A DNA stretch of 64,000 nt from Xanthomonas rydalmerensis. GTDB taxonomy: Bacteria > Pseudomonadota > Gammaproteobacteria > Xanthomonadales > Xanthomonadaceae. Position 1 is the first letter of the stretch; every line of letters begins with the position of its first letter. The notes beneath the pieces were generated by a model, which ran no database searches, was not told the DNA's origin, and was given only the letters and a program-made list of their open reading frames with translations. The stretch is taken from assembly GCF_033170385.1 (NCBI RefSeq), contig NZ_CP126170.1:2752001-2816000 (forward strand). Reading direction: 5' to 3'. Shown here in pieces: positions 41,163 to 50,114 of this stretch. A program made the translations under genes and the position numbers.

Positions 41163-42548
41163 TCATGCCGCGCTCCATACCCCACCCGAATGCGCCTGCG
41201 CAATCAGATCACCCTCCTCGATACCGTCGCAGGCGTCGACGTCGAGCGTCGCAGCGTTGTCTTGAAGCGCATCCGCCAACGCGTTGTTGCGACGCAAGAC
41301 CTCGTCCCGGAGTTCGGCAAGGATATCGAAGCGGCGGCGTTCGGACAGGCCATCGCAAAGCGCCACCTCCACCTTGACAGCGACGACGCCCCCTTGCTGC
41401 GACCAGCGGGTCCGGAATTTCGGGTTACCGACCGCATGAGGATCGCGCACCTGCTCGATGCCGGCGAAGCGTGCCGTACGCTCGATCTCAGGCACTTCGT
41501 CCACTGCCTCAAGCACGGACGCCGGAGTGACCAGCCAACGATCACCGCCAGGCTTCGGCACGCCGTATCGCGCGCGACCCAGCGGCTTTATCGCCGTCGT
41601 GCCCGGACGGCACGAGGAGGTGTGCGTCACCTCGACGAGGTCTCCAGTCAAGTATCTGATCAGAGGCTGCGCCTGCTGGAAGGGAGACAGCGCGGTCAAG
41701 GCGAGCAGACCCTGTCCCGTGGAAATGGGGTTTCCGCTTTTGGCACCAATCACTTCTGCGATGACGAACGGCTCGAAGTGGTACCAGCCACAGGCCAGGC
41801 ACTGGCTGGCGCCGCCGAACACCTCACTGACGCCGAACCGGTCGACGACCGGCGCCCCCCAGGTCTCCTGCAGCCTACGGCGCCAGGCCTGCGTCAGATA
41901 CTGCGAGTAAGAAACCACCAGGCGAAGCGCCGTGGCTGGGAAGCCATCCGGATAGGTTCGCAACGTGTCCAGGGTAAACGCGCGCAAGCAGCGCTCCAGC
42001 CCCATCAGCACCGAGCAGCGTGCATCCACGTTGGCGTCGTTGTGGCTGCGCAGGAGAGTGGTCCGCCCGTACTCGAAACTGCTCGCGTCGAATACGCTGA
42101 CACGATGATAATGGGCAGCCCCGGGCACCCGGACCAGGTGGCCGTGATACGGGTTCTTGAACTCCAGCCCGCGCAACAGTGGCCCCGGTGGGCGGTCGCG
42201 CAGCACTCTCGCGAAGAAATTGGCGATGAACGCCTGCTCACGGTCGCTGCGCACCGTGATCAGCGGATTTCCCGTCGTCCCCGTGGTGAAGACATCGTCG
42301 CAGATGACGCCTGCGCGATTCCTCGCCGCATCGCCGGCCGCGCGGATGTGATCCTTCTCGACCGGTGGCAACTCTGCCAGGCCATCCAGGCCGACATGCC
42401 GCAGCGAGCATCCTGACCAATGCGCGCGATAAAAAGGGGTATCGAGCGCGTTAGCGATCGTTCCGGGAAGAAGCGCACCGTGAAATGCGTGCAAGGCCTG
42501 GATCGAGCCAGACTGCGATGCCTCAAGCAGATCGCTGTCGTGCCGCAT
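41163..42548 (-). CDS. PaaK-like adenylate-forming enzyme
   Basis: 461-residue member of the phenylacetate-CoA ligase-like (PaaK) branch of the ANL superfamily. The ATP loop is TTGTTGNPLITVRSD (about residue 88), the adenine region is RFGVSEVFGGASQ, and the hinge-side Asp is in YLTGDLVEVTHT. It is predicted to activate a carboxylic acid and load it onto CoA or onto the carrier domain encoded 78 bp downstream. Stand-alone PaaK-like enzymes in natural product clusters often provide aryl or unusual acyl units. GGAGG lies ten bases before ATG 42548. A GTG at 42629, also with a purine-rich site, would add 27 residues. Confidence 0.8.
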   Translation of the reverse strand: MRHDSDLLEASQSGSIQALHAFHGALLPGTIANALDTPFYRAHWSGCSLRHVGLDGLAELPPVEKDHIRAAGDAARNRAGVICDDVFTTGTTGNPLITVRSDREQAFIANFFARVLRDRPPGPLLRGLEFKNPYHGHLVRVPGAAHYHRVSVFDASSFEYGRTTLLRSHNDANVDARCSVLMGLERCLRAFTLDTLRTYPDGFPATALRLVVSYSQYLTQAWRRRLQETWGAPVVDRFGVSEVFGGASQCLACGWYHFEPFVIAEVIGAKSGNPISTGQGLLALTALSPFQQAQPLIRYLTGDLVEVTHTSSCRPGTTAIKPLGRARYGVPKPGGDRWLVTPASVLEAVDEVPEIERTARFAGIEQVRDPHAVGNPKFRTRWSQQGGVVAVKVEVALCDGLSERRRFDILAELRDEVLRRNNALADALQDNAATLDVDACDGIEEGDLIAQAHSGGVWSAA

Positions 42549-42646
42549 GAACTGGACGCCTCCTTTCCCTGGCGCCATCTGAAAATCCGGAAAGGACGAG
42601 CGCACCGGGTTCTCGTGTACGAAGTACACCCTGCGACTCCTCCTGC

Positions 42647-42676
42647 AAAAAAAACCGCCCTGAAGGCCGGGGCGGC
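42647..42676 (-). terminator. Intrinsic terminator after the small peptide gene
   Basis: On the minus strand, stem CCGCCC / GGGCGG with a nine-base loop is followed by eight T. It lies about 30 bp after the 85-residue gene and upstream of the PaaK-like gene. It would leave the peptide mRNA abundant and let only read-through reach the enzymes. Confidence 0.85.
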
Positions 42677-42703
42677 ACTACGACGCCGATAGCGCATCCA
42701 TGT

Positions 42704-42961
42704 CTAGCCGACGCTGCCATTCTCGTTCACGAGAATCGAGCGGGCGACATTCATCAGCTTGACCGTCTCGGCCGTCGTCATCGGACTCGCCGACGATGAC
42801 GCTTCGGTAGACGCCTGCCCGCCGACCGGCTCTTCACCTGCAGCCACCGGGCGATCGGCTTGCGCGTGCTGCGCAGCAGACTGCACCGTGCGCCAATCGT
42901 TTTCGGTCGCTTTCGCGTACAGCTTTGCCACCGATTCAACCTGCTCTTCTTCGTTCGTCAT
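42704..42961 (-). CDS. Small 85-residue protein of unknown function (peptide precursor or carrier candidate)
   Basis: 85-residue acidic protein starting MTNEEEQVESVAKLYAKATE. It has a low-complexity middle (about 40-60, rich in Ala, Ser, Gly and Glu) and a C terminus TAETVKLMNVARSILVNENG followed by SVG. There are no cysteines and no signal peptide. The ribosome site is excellent: AAGGAG seven bases before the ATG. The gene lies between a CmcJ-like oxygenase and a terminator, followed by an adenylating enzyme. High expression ahead of a terminator is what one sees for RiPP precursors, but the sequence matches no class I recognise. It could equally be a chaperone-like partner. It is not an MbtH protein. 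Confidence 0.8.
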   Translation of the reverse strand: MTNEEEQVESVAKLYAKATENDWRTVQSAAQHAQADRPVAAGEEPVGGQASTEASSSASPMTTAETVKLMNVARSILVNENGSVG

Positions 42962-43042
42962 TGCCAATCTCCTTGAAAACCATGATCAGTGACTCGGACA
43001 TGGAAAGCGGTGGTCGTCTAGCGACATGGCCAACCTGAGACC

Positions 43043-43951
43043 CTAGTTGTAAAGCACCAGAAACCGCAGGTCGGCCGAACTGCGTAGGTGACCCGTGGCC
43101 GGTCCCTGCGCATTGAAGAAGGCGGTATGCGCACACACCCCCGCGACATCGCGCAAGCCGGTGTCGGTTCCCGACGAGAGACTGCCATGCGAGGTGAGCA
43201 GACTATTACTGGCGCTGTCGTGGCATTTGAACAGGATGACTTCTTCCGGCCTCAGCCCACTCCAGTGATACCAGCGATGCGCGTCGCTGTGCTTGAGCGA
43301 AAATCCTTCACGGTCCTGCACCCAGCGCTCATGCATCCATTCCGGAAGGATCCTGCGCGTGACCACCAGATCCTCTACCGGATCCACCGTGCGGTAGTCG
43401 AGCAACGCGAGTGGAAAGTTCTTGACCGGCTCGACGAACGCACGCCAGACGTTGATGATCTGAAACCGGCTGACATGCCGCGCGTGGCTGGCATGATGAT
43501 CGAGCCGCGCCTGCGCACTGGTTGGATTCTGGTCAACGTGCACGCGCTGGTACGGCCCGACGAACGGATTGTTGACCAGCTTGACGGCGGATTCCGTATC
43601 TTTCTGGCGGATGCATGTATCGAAATGCACGACATCGTCCGCGCCAAGCACGTTCTTCAGCAGGTCCTTGGTTTCCTCGATGTAAGACTCGATCGACGCA
43701 TTTCCGTACTCGAGAAAATCCTTCTGGTCCACTGCAGTGGGGGCGTCGAATTTCTGGAATCCCCAGCCATCCAGCGTCGGACTCAGATCGGGTGCGGTTC
43801 GCAGATCGTTTACGCCTAGCTCGATCCCGACTGTCAGGAAGTTGCAGATGACCTCCGGCGGACGCGTGGCCGCGTCGCATTGCCAGTTGTCCACCCGACC
43901 TCCTGGGGTGAGCGGAGCGGAGTAATACAACGTCGTAGGTGCACTTTCCAT
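43043..43951 (-). CDS. CmcJ/NvfI-family oxygenase
   Basis: 302-residue protein of the CmcJ-like (cephamycin P8 chain/GA4 desaturase-like) family of nonheme iron, 2-oxoglutarate-dependent enzymes. The fit is strong along the chain: YQRVHVDQNPTSAQARL (iron-binding His and Asp, about 137), FQIINVWRAFVEPVKNFPLA, the DLVVTRRILPE region, AHRWYHWSGLRPEEVILFKC and the distal CAHTAFF (about 273). Family members oxidise, desaturate or form endoperoxides on natural products. The substrate here is unknown; it may act on the acyl unit or the small peptide encoded 81 bp downstream. ATG 43951 gives MESAPTTLYYSAPL, a typical start. Confidence 0.85.
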   Translation of the reverse strand: MESAPTTLYYSAPLTPGGRVDNWQCDAATRPPEVICNFLTVGIELGVNDLRTAPDLSPTLDGWGFQKFDAPTAVDQKDFLEYGNASIESYIEETKDLLKNVLGADDVVHFDTCIRQKDTESAVKLVNNPFVGPYQRVHVDQNPTSAQARLDHHASHARHVSRFQIINVWRAFVEPVKNFPLALLDYRTVDPVEDLVVTRRILPEWMHERWVQDREGFSLKHSDAHRWYHWSGLRPEEVILFKCHDSASNSLLTSHGSLSSGTDTGLRDVAGVCAHTAFFNAQGPATGHLRSSADLRFLVLYN

Positions 43952-44470
43952 TCTTCTCACCGCCTATCAATGGCCGTTGACGTCGGGACAGAAACGCTCA
44001 GATTAAGCGGCGATCTCTGCTGGTAAGCCGCCGCGATTGCGGCAGCAGCGCGAATGCGTCGAATATGCACTGCTGAAAAATCAGGCACTAGCCCCTCAGC
44101 GAGGAACCGATCCTACTCTCGGGAGATTCGCACTGTCAACGAAGATTCTGCGATACGCCGCGCAATCCGGCACAAATTTACGAAGACAGTTCTAAACGGA
44201 AAATGTGACCATTCGACTGCGATTTCCTGTCCACTTGCAAACAGTGCGCAACCACACGGAACGCCATCTGGAAATCGAACAGAGCTGGAATTGTCTACCA
44301 AAAAAAACGTGGAAATGCATAGAGTTCGCGCCTGTCGCAACGATCCCTTCGCTGCACCATCGCCAGGATCAAGTTCACTTGCGACATGCTGCAACGCAAC
44401 CAGGATGACGCACAGAGAACTGCAATTCCTGCAGCACGCTGCATTATGCTGAATTACATGGAGTACGGCC
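43952..44470. promoter_or_regulatory. Divergent promoter region of the biosynthetic cluster
   Basis: 519 bp of lower-GC DNA between the CmcJ-like gene (minus) and the M28 peptidase gene (plus). It holds no gene. Promoters for both arms should lie here. I see AT-rich patches around 44160-44215 and 44285-44320, but no -10/-35 pair clear enough to claim, and no obvious operator palindrome. Confidence 0.45.
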
Positions 44471-46786
44471 TTGACGCGACCGAATGTTCAGGCAGACCCC
44501 AAATGGATTGGGAAAGTAGCGAATATTTCATTCATTGTTTCCGTCAGCCTATTCATTATCTTTGCGGCGCTCACGAAGTGGCGTCTTGAGCCGGTTCATC
44601 CGGCCACGGCAACCGACGCGGACCGTTTTTCCGCCGATCGGGCCTTCGACGTATTGACGCACCTCCTGCCGCAGCAGCTGCCACATCCTGTTGACAGCGA
44701 AGAAAACGACAAAGTACGGCAGCGGATTCTCGCCACACTGCGCGCGTACGGCTATCAGCCGGACGTCCAACAAGCCATGTCCTGCCGCAAGCTTAGGGTC
44801 TACGTCTGCGCCAAGGTGGAGAACATCACCGCGCTGCGCGAGGGATCGGCAGACGGCAAGACGTTGCTGTTGTCTGCGCACTACGACTCGGTCGATGCAG
44901 GCCCCGGTGCAAGCGACGACGGTGCGGGCGTGTCGATCCTGCTTGAGACGGCGCGGATGCTTGCGCAACGTCCCGCAGGCAGGAACAGCGTTCGCTTCCT
45001 GTTCACGGACGGCGAAGAAGCCGGACTGCTGGGTGCCCACGCATTCGCCACCCAGTCCCCGCTCGCCGCCGGTCTCGCATTGGCGATCAACATCGAGGCA
45101 CGCGGCACGTCCGGACAAAGTGCGTTGTTCGAAACCGGCAGCACCAGCGGCTGGCTGGTCGACGCCTTCGCCGCCAGCTCCGCACGGCCGCTGGCCCATT
45201 CCCTGCTCGACACAGCATATGCGCTGCTGCCCAACGACACCGACCTGACGATCTTCAAATCGCACGGCATGCAGGGCGTCAACTTCGCCTATGGCGATCA
45301 CATGGCCTACTACCACACGCCACGCGACAATCTGCAGTCGCTGAACCGCGGTAGCCTTCAGCAACAAGGCGATCACGTCTACGGCCTGCTTGTCTCGCTG
45401 CTGGATCGCGACATTCCTGCACCGGAGGCGATGGGCCGCCGGGTGTACACCGACATCATGGGAGTGGGCGTGGTTCGATGGCCGGCAAGCGCCGGCACCG
45501 GTCTGGCCGTCGCACTGCTTGGCATCTTCGCGTTGTGCCACTGGCGCCGCGGACAGCGGCAGCCCATTGCCGGGGTCAGCATCCTGACCGGGTTCTTGCT
45601 GGTCGTCGCCTGCGCCGTGCTGGGCGGCCTGGTCGGCTACTTGCTGACGGCCGCCCTGTCCATGGCAAATGGGGGCGATCCGTCATGGCACAGCGCCACC
45701 GCGGCCAACCGGTTGCTGTTATGGACGTGCGTGCTGCTGGCGACATTGGCCACGCAACGCGCACTCAGGCGCTGGAGCAGTCCCGAAGGAAGCTGGATCG
45801 GCGTGGGTTATGCGTGGCTGTTGGCTGGCGTGGTGACGGCCCTGCTCCTGCCCGGCATCAGTTACCTGTTCATCCTTCCCTCCATGGCACTGTCGGCCGC
45901 GGCACTGCTGCTCCTGGCTGCCCCGCCATTGCGCAAGGCCTTGCCGCTTGTTCTGTTGCTGCCGGCATCTGTGGCGTTCGCGACCTTGCTGAACGCGGCA
46001 TTCCTCTTCGAAATGCTGCTCGGATTCAATGAGGCAATCGGCGCTGTCGGCATGGGCGTGCTCATCGGCCTGGCCGCCTCGTTCTTTGCGCCATTGATGC
46101 CGACCGGCGCGCCCTCCAGGACCCTGCGCTACGGCGGCGCCGCGATGTTGCTGGTCGTTGCCGGCAGCGCCTTCTTTTCGATGCACGCCCCCGCCTACGA
46201 CGCAGAGCAGCCGCAGGCGGTGAACATCCTCTACGTACAGGGCGCCGGCGGCGAGGCCCATCTCGTCTCGTCAACCGCGACGCCGCCTCTCGCTGTGGCC
46301 CGTGCAATGGGAGCCAGGGCGTCCATGAAACCCGTCTTCCCCGAGTCCGGTGAGACCTATCTCGCCGTGCCTGTGGCATCCGCGTCGCTGAGCCCGGCAA
46401 ACGTGACCGTTCTGAGAACGGAGCAAACCGCCACCGGAAGGACCTCGACCATTCGCATCGATGCGGATGCCTCGATCCGGCGTGTAGGCCTGTTTTTCCC
46501 GGAGGCAATGGGATTGCACTCGATCGAAACCGCAGACCAGCGGATGGACTATGCGGGCAGCCGCTCCAGCTACGGGCACTACAAGGTCCTCAATTGTCGA
46601 GGCAGGTCATGCAACGGCATGCAGCTCACCCTCGCGATGGCCAACAAGGGCCCGGCCACCGTGCTGGTTAAGTCATTCTCACCCCTGGCCAAGCAGGCTG
46701 GCGCGCTGGCGAAGGCCAGGGACAGCAGCGCCGTGCCTTACCAGGACGGCGACCAAAGCGTCGTCATCAGCGACATCACGCTCTGA
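44471..46786 (+). CDS. Membrane-embedded M28 metallopeptidase
   Basis: 771-residue protein. One N-terminal helix (NISFIVSVSLFIIFAALTKW) precedes a periplasmic M28 aminopeptidase-type domain. The zinc ligands are in SAHYDSVDAGPGASDDGAG, the FTDGEEAGLLG pair and YYHTPRDN. From about residue 335 there are seven or eight hydrophobic helices, then a soluble C-terminal domain. The layout resembles ER-type M28/Fxna peptidases and bacterial relatives. It begins the plus-strand arm 115 bp before the NRPS genes, so it may trim or activate the exported product, or confer self-resistance by hydrolysis. The start is TTG with GGAG seven bases upstream; no early in-frame ATG exists. Confidence 0.88.
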   Translation: MTRPNVQADPKWIGKVANISFIVSVSLFIIFAALTKWRLEPVHPATATDADRFSADRAFDVLTHLLPQQLPHPVDSEENDKVRQRILATLRAYGYQPDVQQAMSCRKLRVYVCAKVENITALREGSADGKTLLLSAHYDSVDAGPGASDDGAGVSILLETARMLAQRPAGRNSVRFLFTDGEEAGLLGAHAFATQSPLAAGLALAINIEARGTSGQSALFETGSTSGWLVDAFAASSARPLAHSLLDTAYALLPNDTDLTIFKSHGMQGVNFAYGDHMAYYHTPRDNLQSLNRGSLQQQGDHVYGLLVSLLDRDIPAPEAMGRRVYTDIMGVGVVRWPASAGTGLAVALLGIFALCHWRRGQRQPIAGVSILTGFLLVVACAVLGGLVGYLLTAALSMANGGDPSWHSATAANRLLLWTCVLLATLATQRALRRWSSPEGSWIGVGYAWLLAGVVTALLLPGISYLFILPSMALSAAALLLLAAPPLRKALPLVLLLPASVAFATLLNAAFLFEMLLGFNEAIGAVGMGVLIGLAASFFAPLMPTGAPSRTLRYGGAAMLLVVAGSAFFSMHAPAYDAEQPQAVNILYVQGAGGEAHLVSSTATPPLAVARAMGARASMKPVFPESGETYLAVPVASASLSPANVTVLRTEQTATGRTSTIRIDADASIRRVGLFFPEAMGLHSIETADQRMDYAGSRSSYGHYKVLNCRGRSCNGMQLTLAMANKGPATVLVKSFSPLAKQAGALAKARDSSAVPYQDGDQSVVISDITL

Positions 46787-46900
46787 CCCGAAAGAGGCGC
46801 TCCCGATCCATACCTGGCACCAGCAGCAAGGCAAGAGCACGGCGGCGGCGTAAGCCGCGTCGCACGTCCGGCATCACCGTATGGCGATGGAAGCGATTGG

Positions 46901-49900
46901 ATGAAGCACATGGTTCTCGAATTGACACCGGCACAGCAGGACATCTATCTGGAGGGGCAGCTCTTCGGGAAGGTGGTGAACAACATCGGGGGCTATCAGG
47001 TCTATCGCGGCGAGCTGGATCTTGGCCGTTTTCGGCAGGCACGCACTCGTCTGTTGCAGGAAAACGATGCCTATCGCCTGCGTTTCCGCGAAGTCGGGGG
47101 CCGTTGCACGCCGTTTCTCAGCGACGTGTGCCAGACCGAACTGCGCATCGTGGATGTTGCCACCGCGGCGGCGGCGCTGGCCTGGATCGAGGAACGCATG
47201 GCGACGGCATTCGGCGACATCGCATCGAACGTATTCGAAGATGCGCTGCTGCGGCTGGCATCCGGCGAGCACTGGTATTTCTCCAAAGCCCATCATCTCA
47301 TCATGGATGGCTGGGGATTCGCCCTGCAGATGCGCCGCTTTCTTGGGATGTACGCAGACCTGGGCGAGACCGCTCCTGAGGTGGCGCTCGGCCGCCCACC
47401 CTGCTCCTTCGTCGATCACATGCGGCGCCAATCCGGCTATCGCGGCAGCCCGCAGTATCTGCGCAGCCGCGAACATTGGCTGTCGCGCCACACTGGCACA
47501 AGGGATGCGCTGTTCCCGCTTTTGCATGCGCCGGCAGCAATTGGCAGCAAGCGTGTCAGTGCAGTCCTGGATGCGGCCTTGCTCACCTCGCTGCGGCAAC
47601 TGGCCGCCGACGCGAAGGCCGATCTGGTCGCGGTGATGCATGCAGCGCTGTACCTCTATTTTTCCAGGTCGTACCAGCGCACCGATCTCGTCATCGGCTC
47701 GCCTGTGCACAACCGACGCAATGCGGATGACAAGGACACCATCGGCTCCATCGTCAACGTCAACATGCATCGGTTCGCCGCGCAACCCTGCATCTCCTTC
47801 ATCCAGCTGGTCGAATACGTGGCCTCGGTGCTGCGGCAGGACTATCGCCATGGCCGCTTCCCGCTCGGCGACCTGGTCAGGGCACTTCGCGAAAAGCACG
47901 GCACCAGCGACGATCTCCCATACGAAATCGCCTTCAACTATCAGAAGTTGGATTTCGATTTCCAGATCCATGGCGAGCCGGTGGAAACGCATTACCTGTC
48001 GCACTCGCAGGAGCGTGTCCCACTGACCTTCGTGCTTTGCGACTATGGAAACCAGGACGTGCGGCTGCATCTGGACTATGCGCTCGGCCATTTCGGCGAG
48101 ACCGACGCGCAGGCCGTGCTCGACAGGCTCGTGCACGTCCTGCACCAGGTCGCTGCCGATGGCAGACAGCAGGTCGCTGCGTACCGGCTCCTGCTCGCGG
48201 AGGAATCGCAGGATCAGTTCAGCGTCTGGCAAGGCGCCGACGTCGCGTTGCGCCCGGACGCGTGCATCCACGATTTCTTCGAAGAGCAGGCCGGGCGTAC
48301 ACCCGACGCCGTCGCCGTGGCGCGTGGCTATTCCACGCTCACTTATGCCGAACTCAACCGCAGGGCCAACCTGCTGGCCGCCCGGCTGATCGAGCAAGGC
48401 GCCGGCCCTAGGCACATGGTGGGTGTGTGCCATGGCAGATCGCTGGAACTGGTGGTCGCGTTGCTCGCCGTGCTGAAGTCCGGCTCTGCCTATGTCCCGA
48501 TCGACCCTGCCTATCCACCATCGCGGATACGCCACATTCTCGACGATGCGCGCCCAGCGATCCTGCTCGCCGACGCGGTGGGTGCCCAAGCCCTGGGTGA
48601 TGTCGGTGGGTCAGCCATCCGTACGGACCTCCCTTGCGCCAAGGCCGCACAGGATGAGCGTGCAGCGGTGAATCCGGCGCGCGCGACAACCGGGCTGTCC
48701 GCGCGGGAAGTCGCCTACGTCATTTACACCTCCGGCTCGACAGGGCGACCCAAGGGCGTCCTGATCGAGCATCGCAACGCCGCCGCGTTCATCCAATGGG
48801 CGCTCGCGCACTATTCGGCCAGCGAGTTGTCCGCGGTGCTCGCTGCAACATCGATCTGCTTCGACCTGTCGGTATTCGAACTCTTCGTGCCGCTCGCCAT
48901 CGGCGGCCGCGTCGTCCTGGCAGAAAACGTGCTGGCGCTCAGGGACCAGAAGTTCGACGGCGTCTCGCTGATCAATACGGTTCCATCGGCGATCCGAGCA
49001 CTGCTCGATGCCGCAGCCATTCCCACCTCTGTGCGCTGCCTCAACCTGGCCGGGGAACTGTTGCAGCAGGAGTTGGTGGACGCGCTTTATATGCAGCTTG
49101 CGGCAGTGAAGGTCTACGACCTCTACGGCCCCTCCGAAAGCACGACCTATTCCACCGTCTGCCTGCGCAGCAAAGGCGGGGACGCCTCCATTGGAAGGCC
49201 TATCCACAACACCCAGGTCTACGTCCTGGACGAGGCAGGCGATCCGCTTCCGACCGGCATGGTCGGCGAACTCCATATCGCCGGTGCCGGTCTGGCCAGG
49301 GGCTATCTGAACCAACCCGCGCCCACCGCGGAGCGGTTCGTGTTCAACCCCCACGCGCAAACTCGGGTCTATCGGACCGGCGACCTGGCGCGCTGGACCA
49401 GCGATGGCCGCCTGCAGTACAGAGGACGCAAGGACAATCAGGAGAAGATCCGCGGCTATCGGGTCGAGCCAGGGGAAGTCGAGGCATGCCTGCTGGAGCA
49501 CCCCGCGGTCACCGAATGCGCCGTGGTCGGCCACGGCACGGCGGGGGTCGCCGAAGGCCGGATCCTGCTGGCCTATGTCGTCGTGGCGCCGGCAGGCGAG
49601 GACAAAGCAGATCCCGCCATGCCCGAGATGCTGGACGATCTCGCCAGGTTCCTGACCATGCGCCTGCCGGCACATATGCTGCCATCGCGCTTCATTCCGC
49701 TCTCCGCGCTGCCGTTGACCCCCAACGGCAAGGTGGACCGCAAGGCATTGCCTGCGCCAGGCTCCGCACCACGCGGCGCGGCTGCCGACGCGTCACCCCG
49801 CAATGACACCGAACACCGTCTGACCATGCTGTGGCAGGAGACGCTGCAGCAACAAGGCATCGGCATTCACGAGAACTTTCTTTCGAGAGGCGGCGACTCC

Positions 49901-50092
49901 TTGCTGCTGCTCAAGCTTGCCTCGTCCATCGAACGCGAATTCGCGCTGCGCGTCGACCTGCCGCTGCTGTTCTCCAACACCACGATCGCCGCACAAGGCC
50001 GCTTGCTGATCCAGCAACTGGAACTGGAGCGCGTGCGCCACGCGACATGCGATCTGCGGGAAGCGTCATCGGACACCTTCATCGATCTTTGA
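46901..50092 (+). CDS. NRPS module C-A-PCP, predicted to load alanine
   Basis: 1063-residue nonribosomal peptide synthetase. The condensation domain (about 1-435) has AHHLIMDGWGF. Standing first in the pathway, it probably attaches an acyl or other starter to the first residue. The adenylation domain (about 455-945) shows YVIYTSGSTGRPKG and LYGPSESTT. Reading the ten specificity positions by motif alignment gives DLFNNALTYK, a code I know as alanine. The carrier Ser is in RGGDSLLLL (about 996). The C-terminal tail REASSDTFIDL is acidic and ends the protein, as in acceptors of beta-hairpin docking domains. There is no epimerisation or thioesterase domain. Confidence 0.95.
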   Translation: MKHMVLELTPAQQDIYLEGQLFGKVVNNIGGYQVYRGELDLGRFRQARTRLLQENDAYRLRFREVGGRCTPFLSDVCQTELRIVDVATAAAALAWIEERMATAFGDIASNVFEDALLRLASGEHWYFSKAHHLIMDGWGFALQMRRFLGMYADLGETAPEVALGRPPCSFVDHMRRQSGYRGSPQYLRSREHWLSRHTGTRDALFPLLHAPAAIGSKRVSAVLDAALLTSLRQLAADAKADLVAVMHAALYLYFSRSYQRTDLVIGSPVHNRRNADDKDTIGSIVNVNMHRFAAQPCISFIQLVEYVASVLRQDYRHGRFPLGDLVRALREKHGTSDDLPYEIAFNYQKLDFDFQIHGEPVETHYLSHSQERVPLTFVLCDYGNQDVRLHLDYALGHFGETDAQAVLDRLVHVLHQVAADGRQQVAAYRLLLAEESQDQFSVWQGADVALRPDACIHDFFEEQAGRTPDAVAVARGYSTLTYAELNRRANLLAARLIEQGAGPRHMVGVCHGRSLELVVALLAVLKSGSAYVPIDPAYPPSRIRHILDDARPAILLADAVGAQALGDVGGSAIRTDLPCAKAAQDERAAVNPARATTGLSAREVAYVIYTSGSTGRPKGVLIEHRNAAAFIQWALAHYSASELSAVLAATSICFDLSVFELFVPLAIGGRVVLAENVLALRDQKFDGVSLINTVPSAIRALLDAAAIPTSVRCLNLAGELLQQELVDALYMQLAAVKVYDLYGPSESTTYSTVCLRSKGGDASIGRPIHNTQVYVLDEAGDPLPTGMVGELHIAGAGLARGYLNQPAPTAERFVFNPHAQTRVYRTGDLARWTSDGRLQYRGRKDNQEKIRGYRVEPGEVEACLLEHPAVTECAVVGHGTAGVAEGRILLAYVVVAPAGEDKADPAMPEMLDDLARFLTMRLPAHMLPSRFIPLSALPLTPNGKVDRKALPAPGSAPRGAAADASPRNDTEHRLTMLWQETLQQQGIGIHENFLSRGGDSLLLLKLASSIEREFALRVDLPLLFSNTTIAAQGRLLIQQLELERVRHATCDLREASSDTFIDL

Positions 50093-50114
50093 GCGCAGAA
50101 CGGACTATCAAGCC

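Noticed and set aside
42704..42961. Small protein as an MbtH-like NRPS partner
   Set aside because: MbtH proteins are about 70 residues with conserved Trp residues and an NxExQxS-type motif. This protein has a single Trp and none of those motifs.
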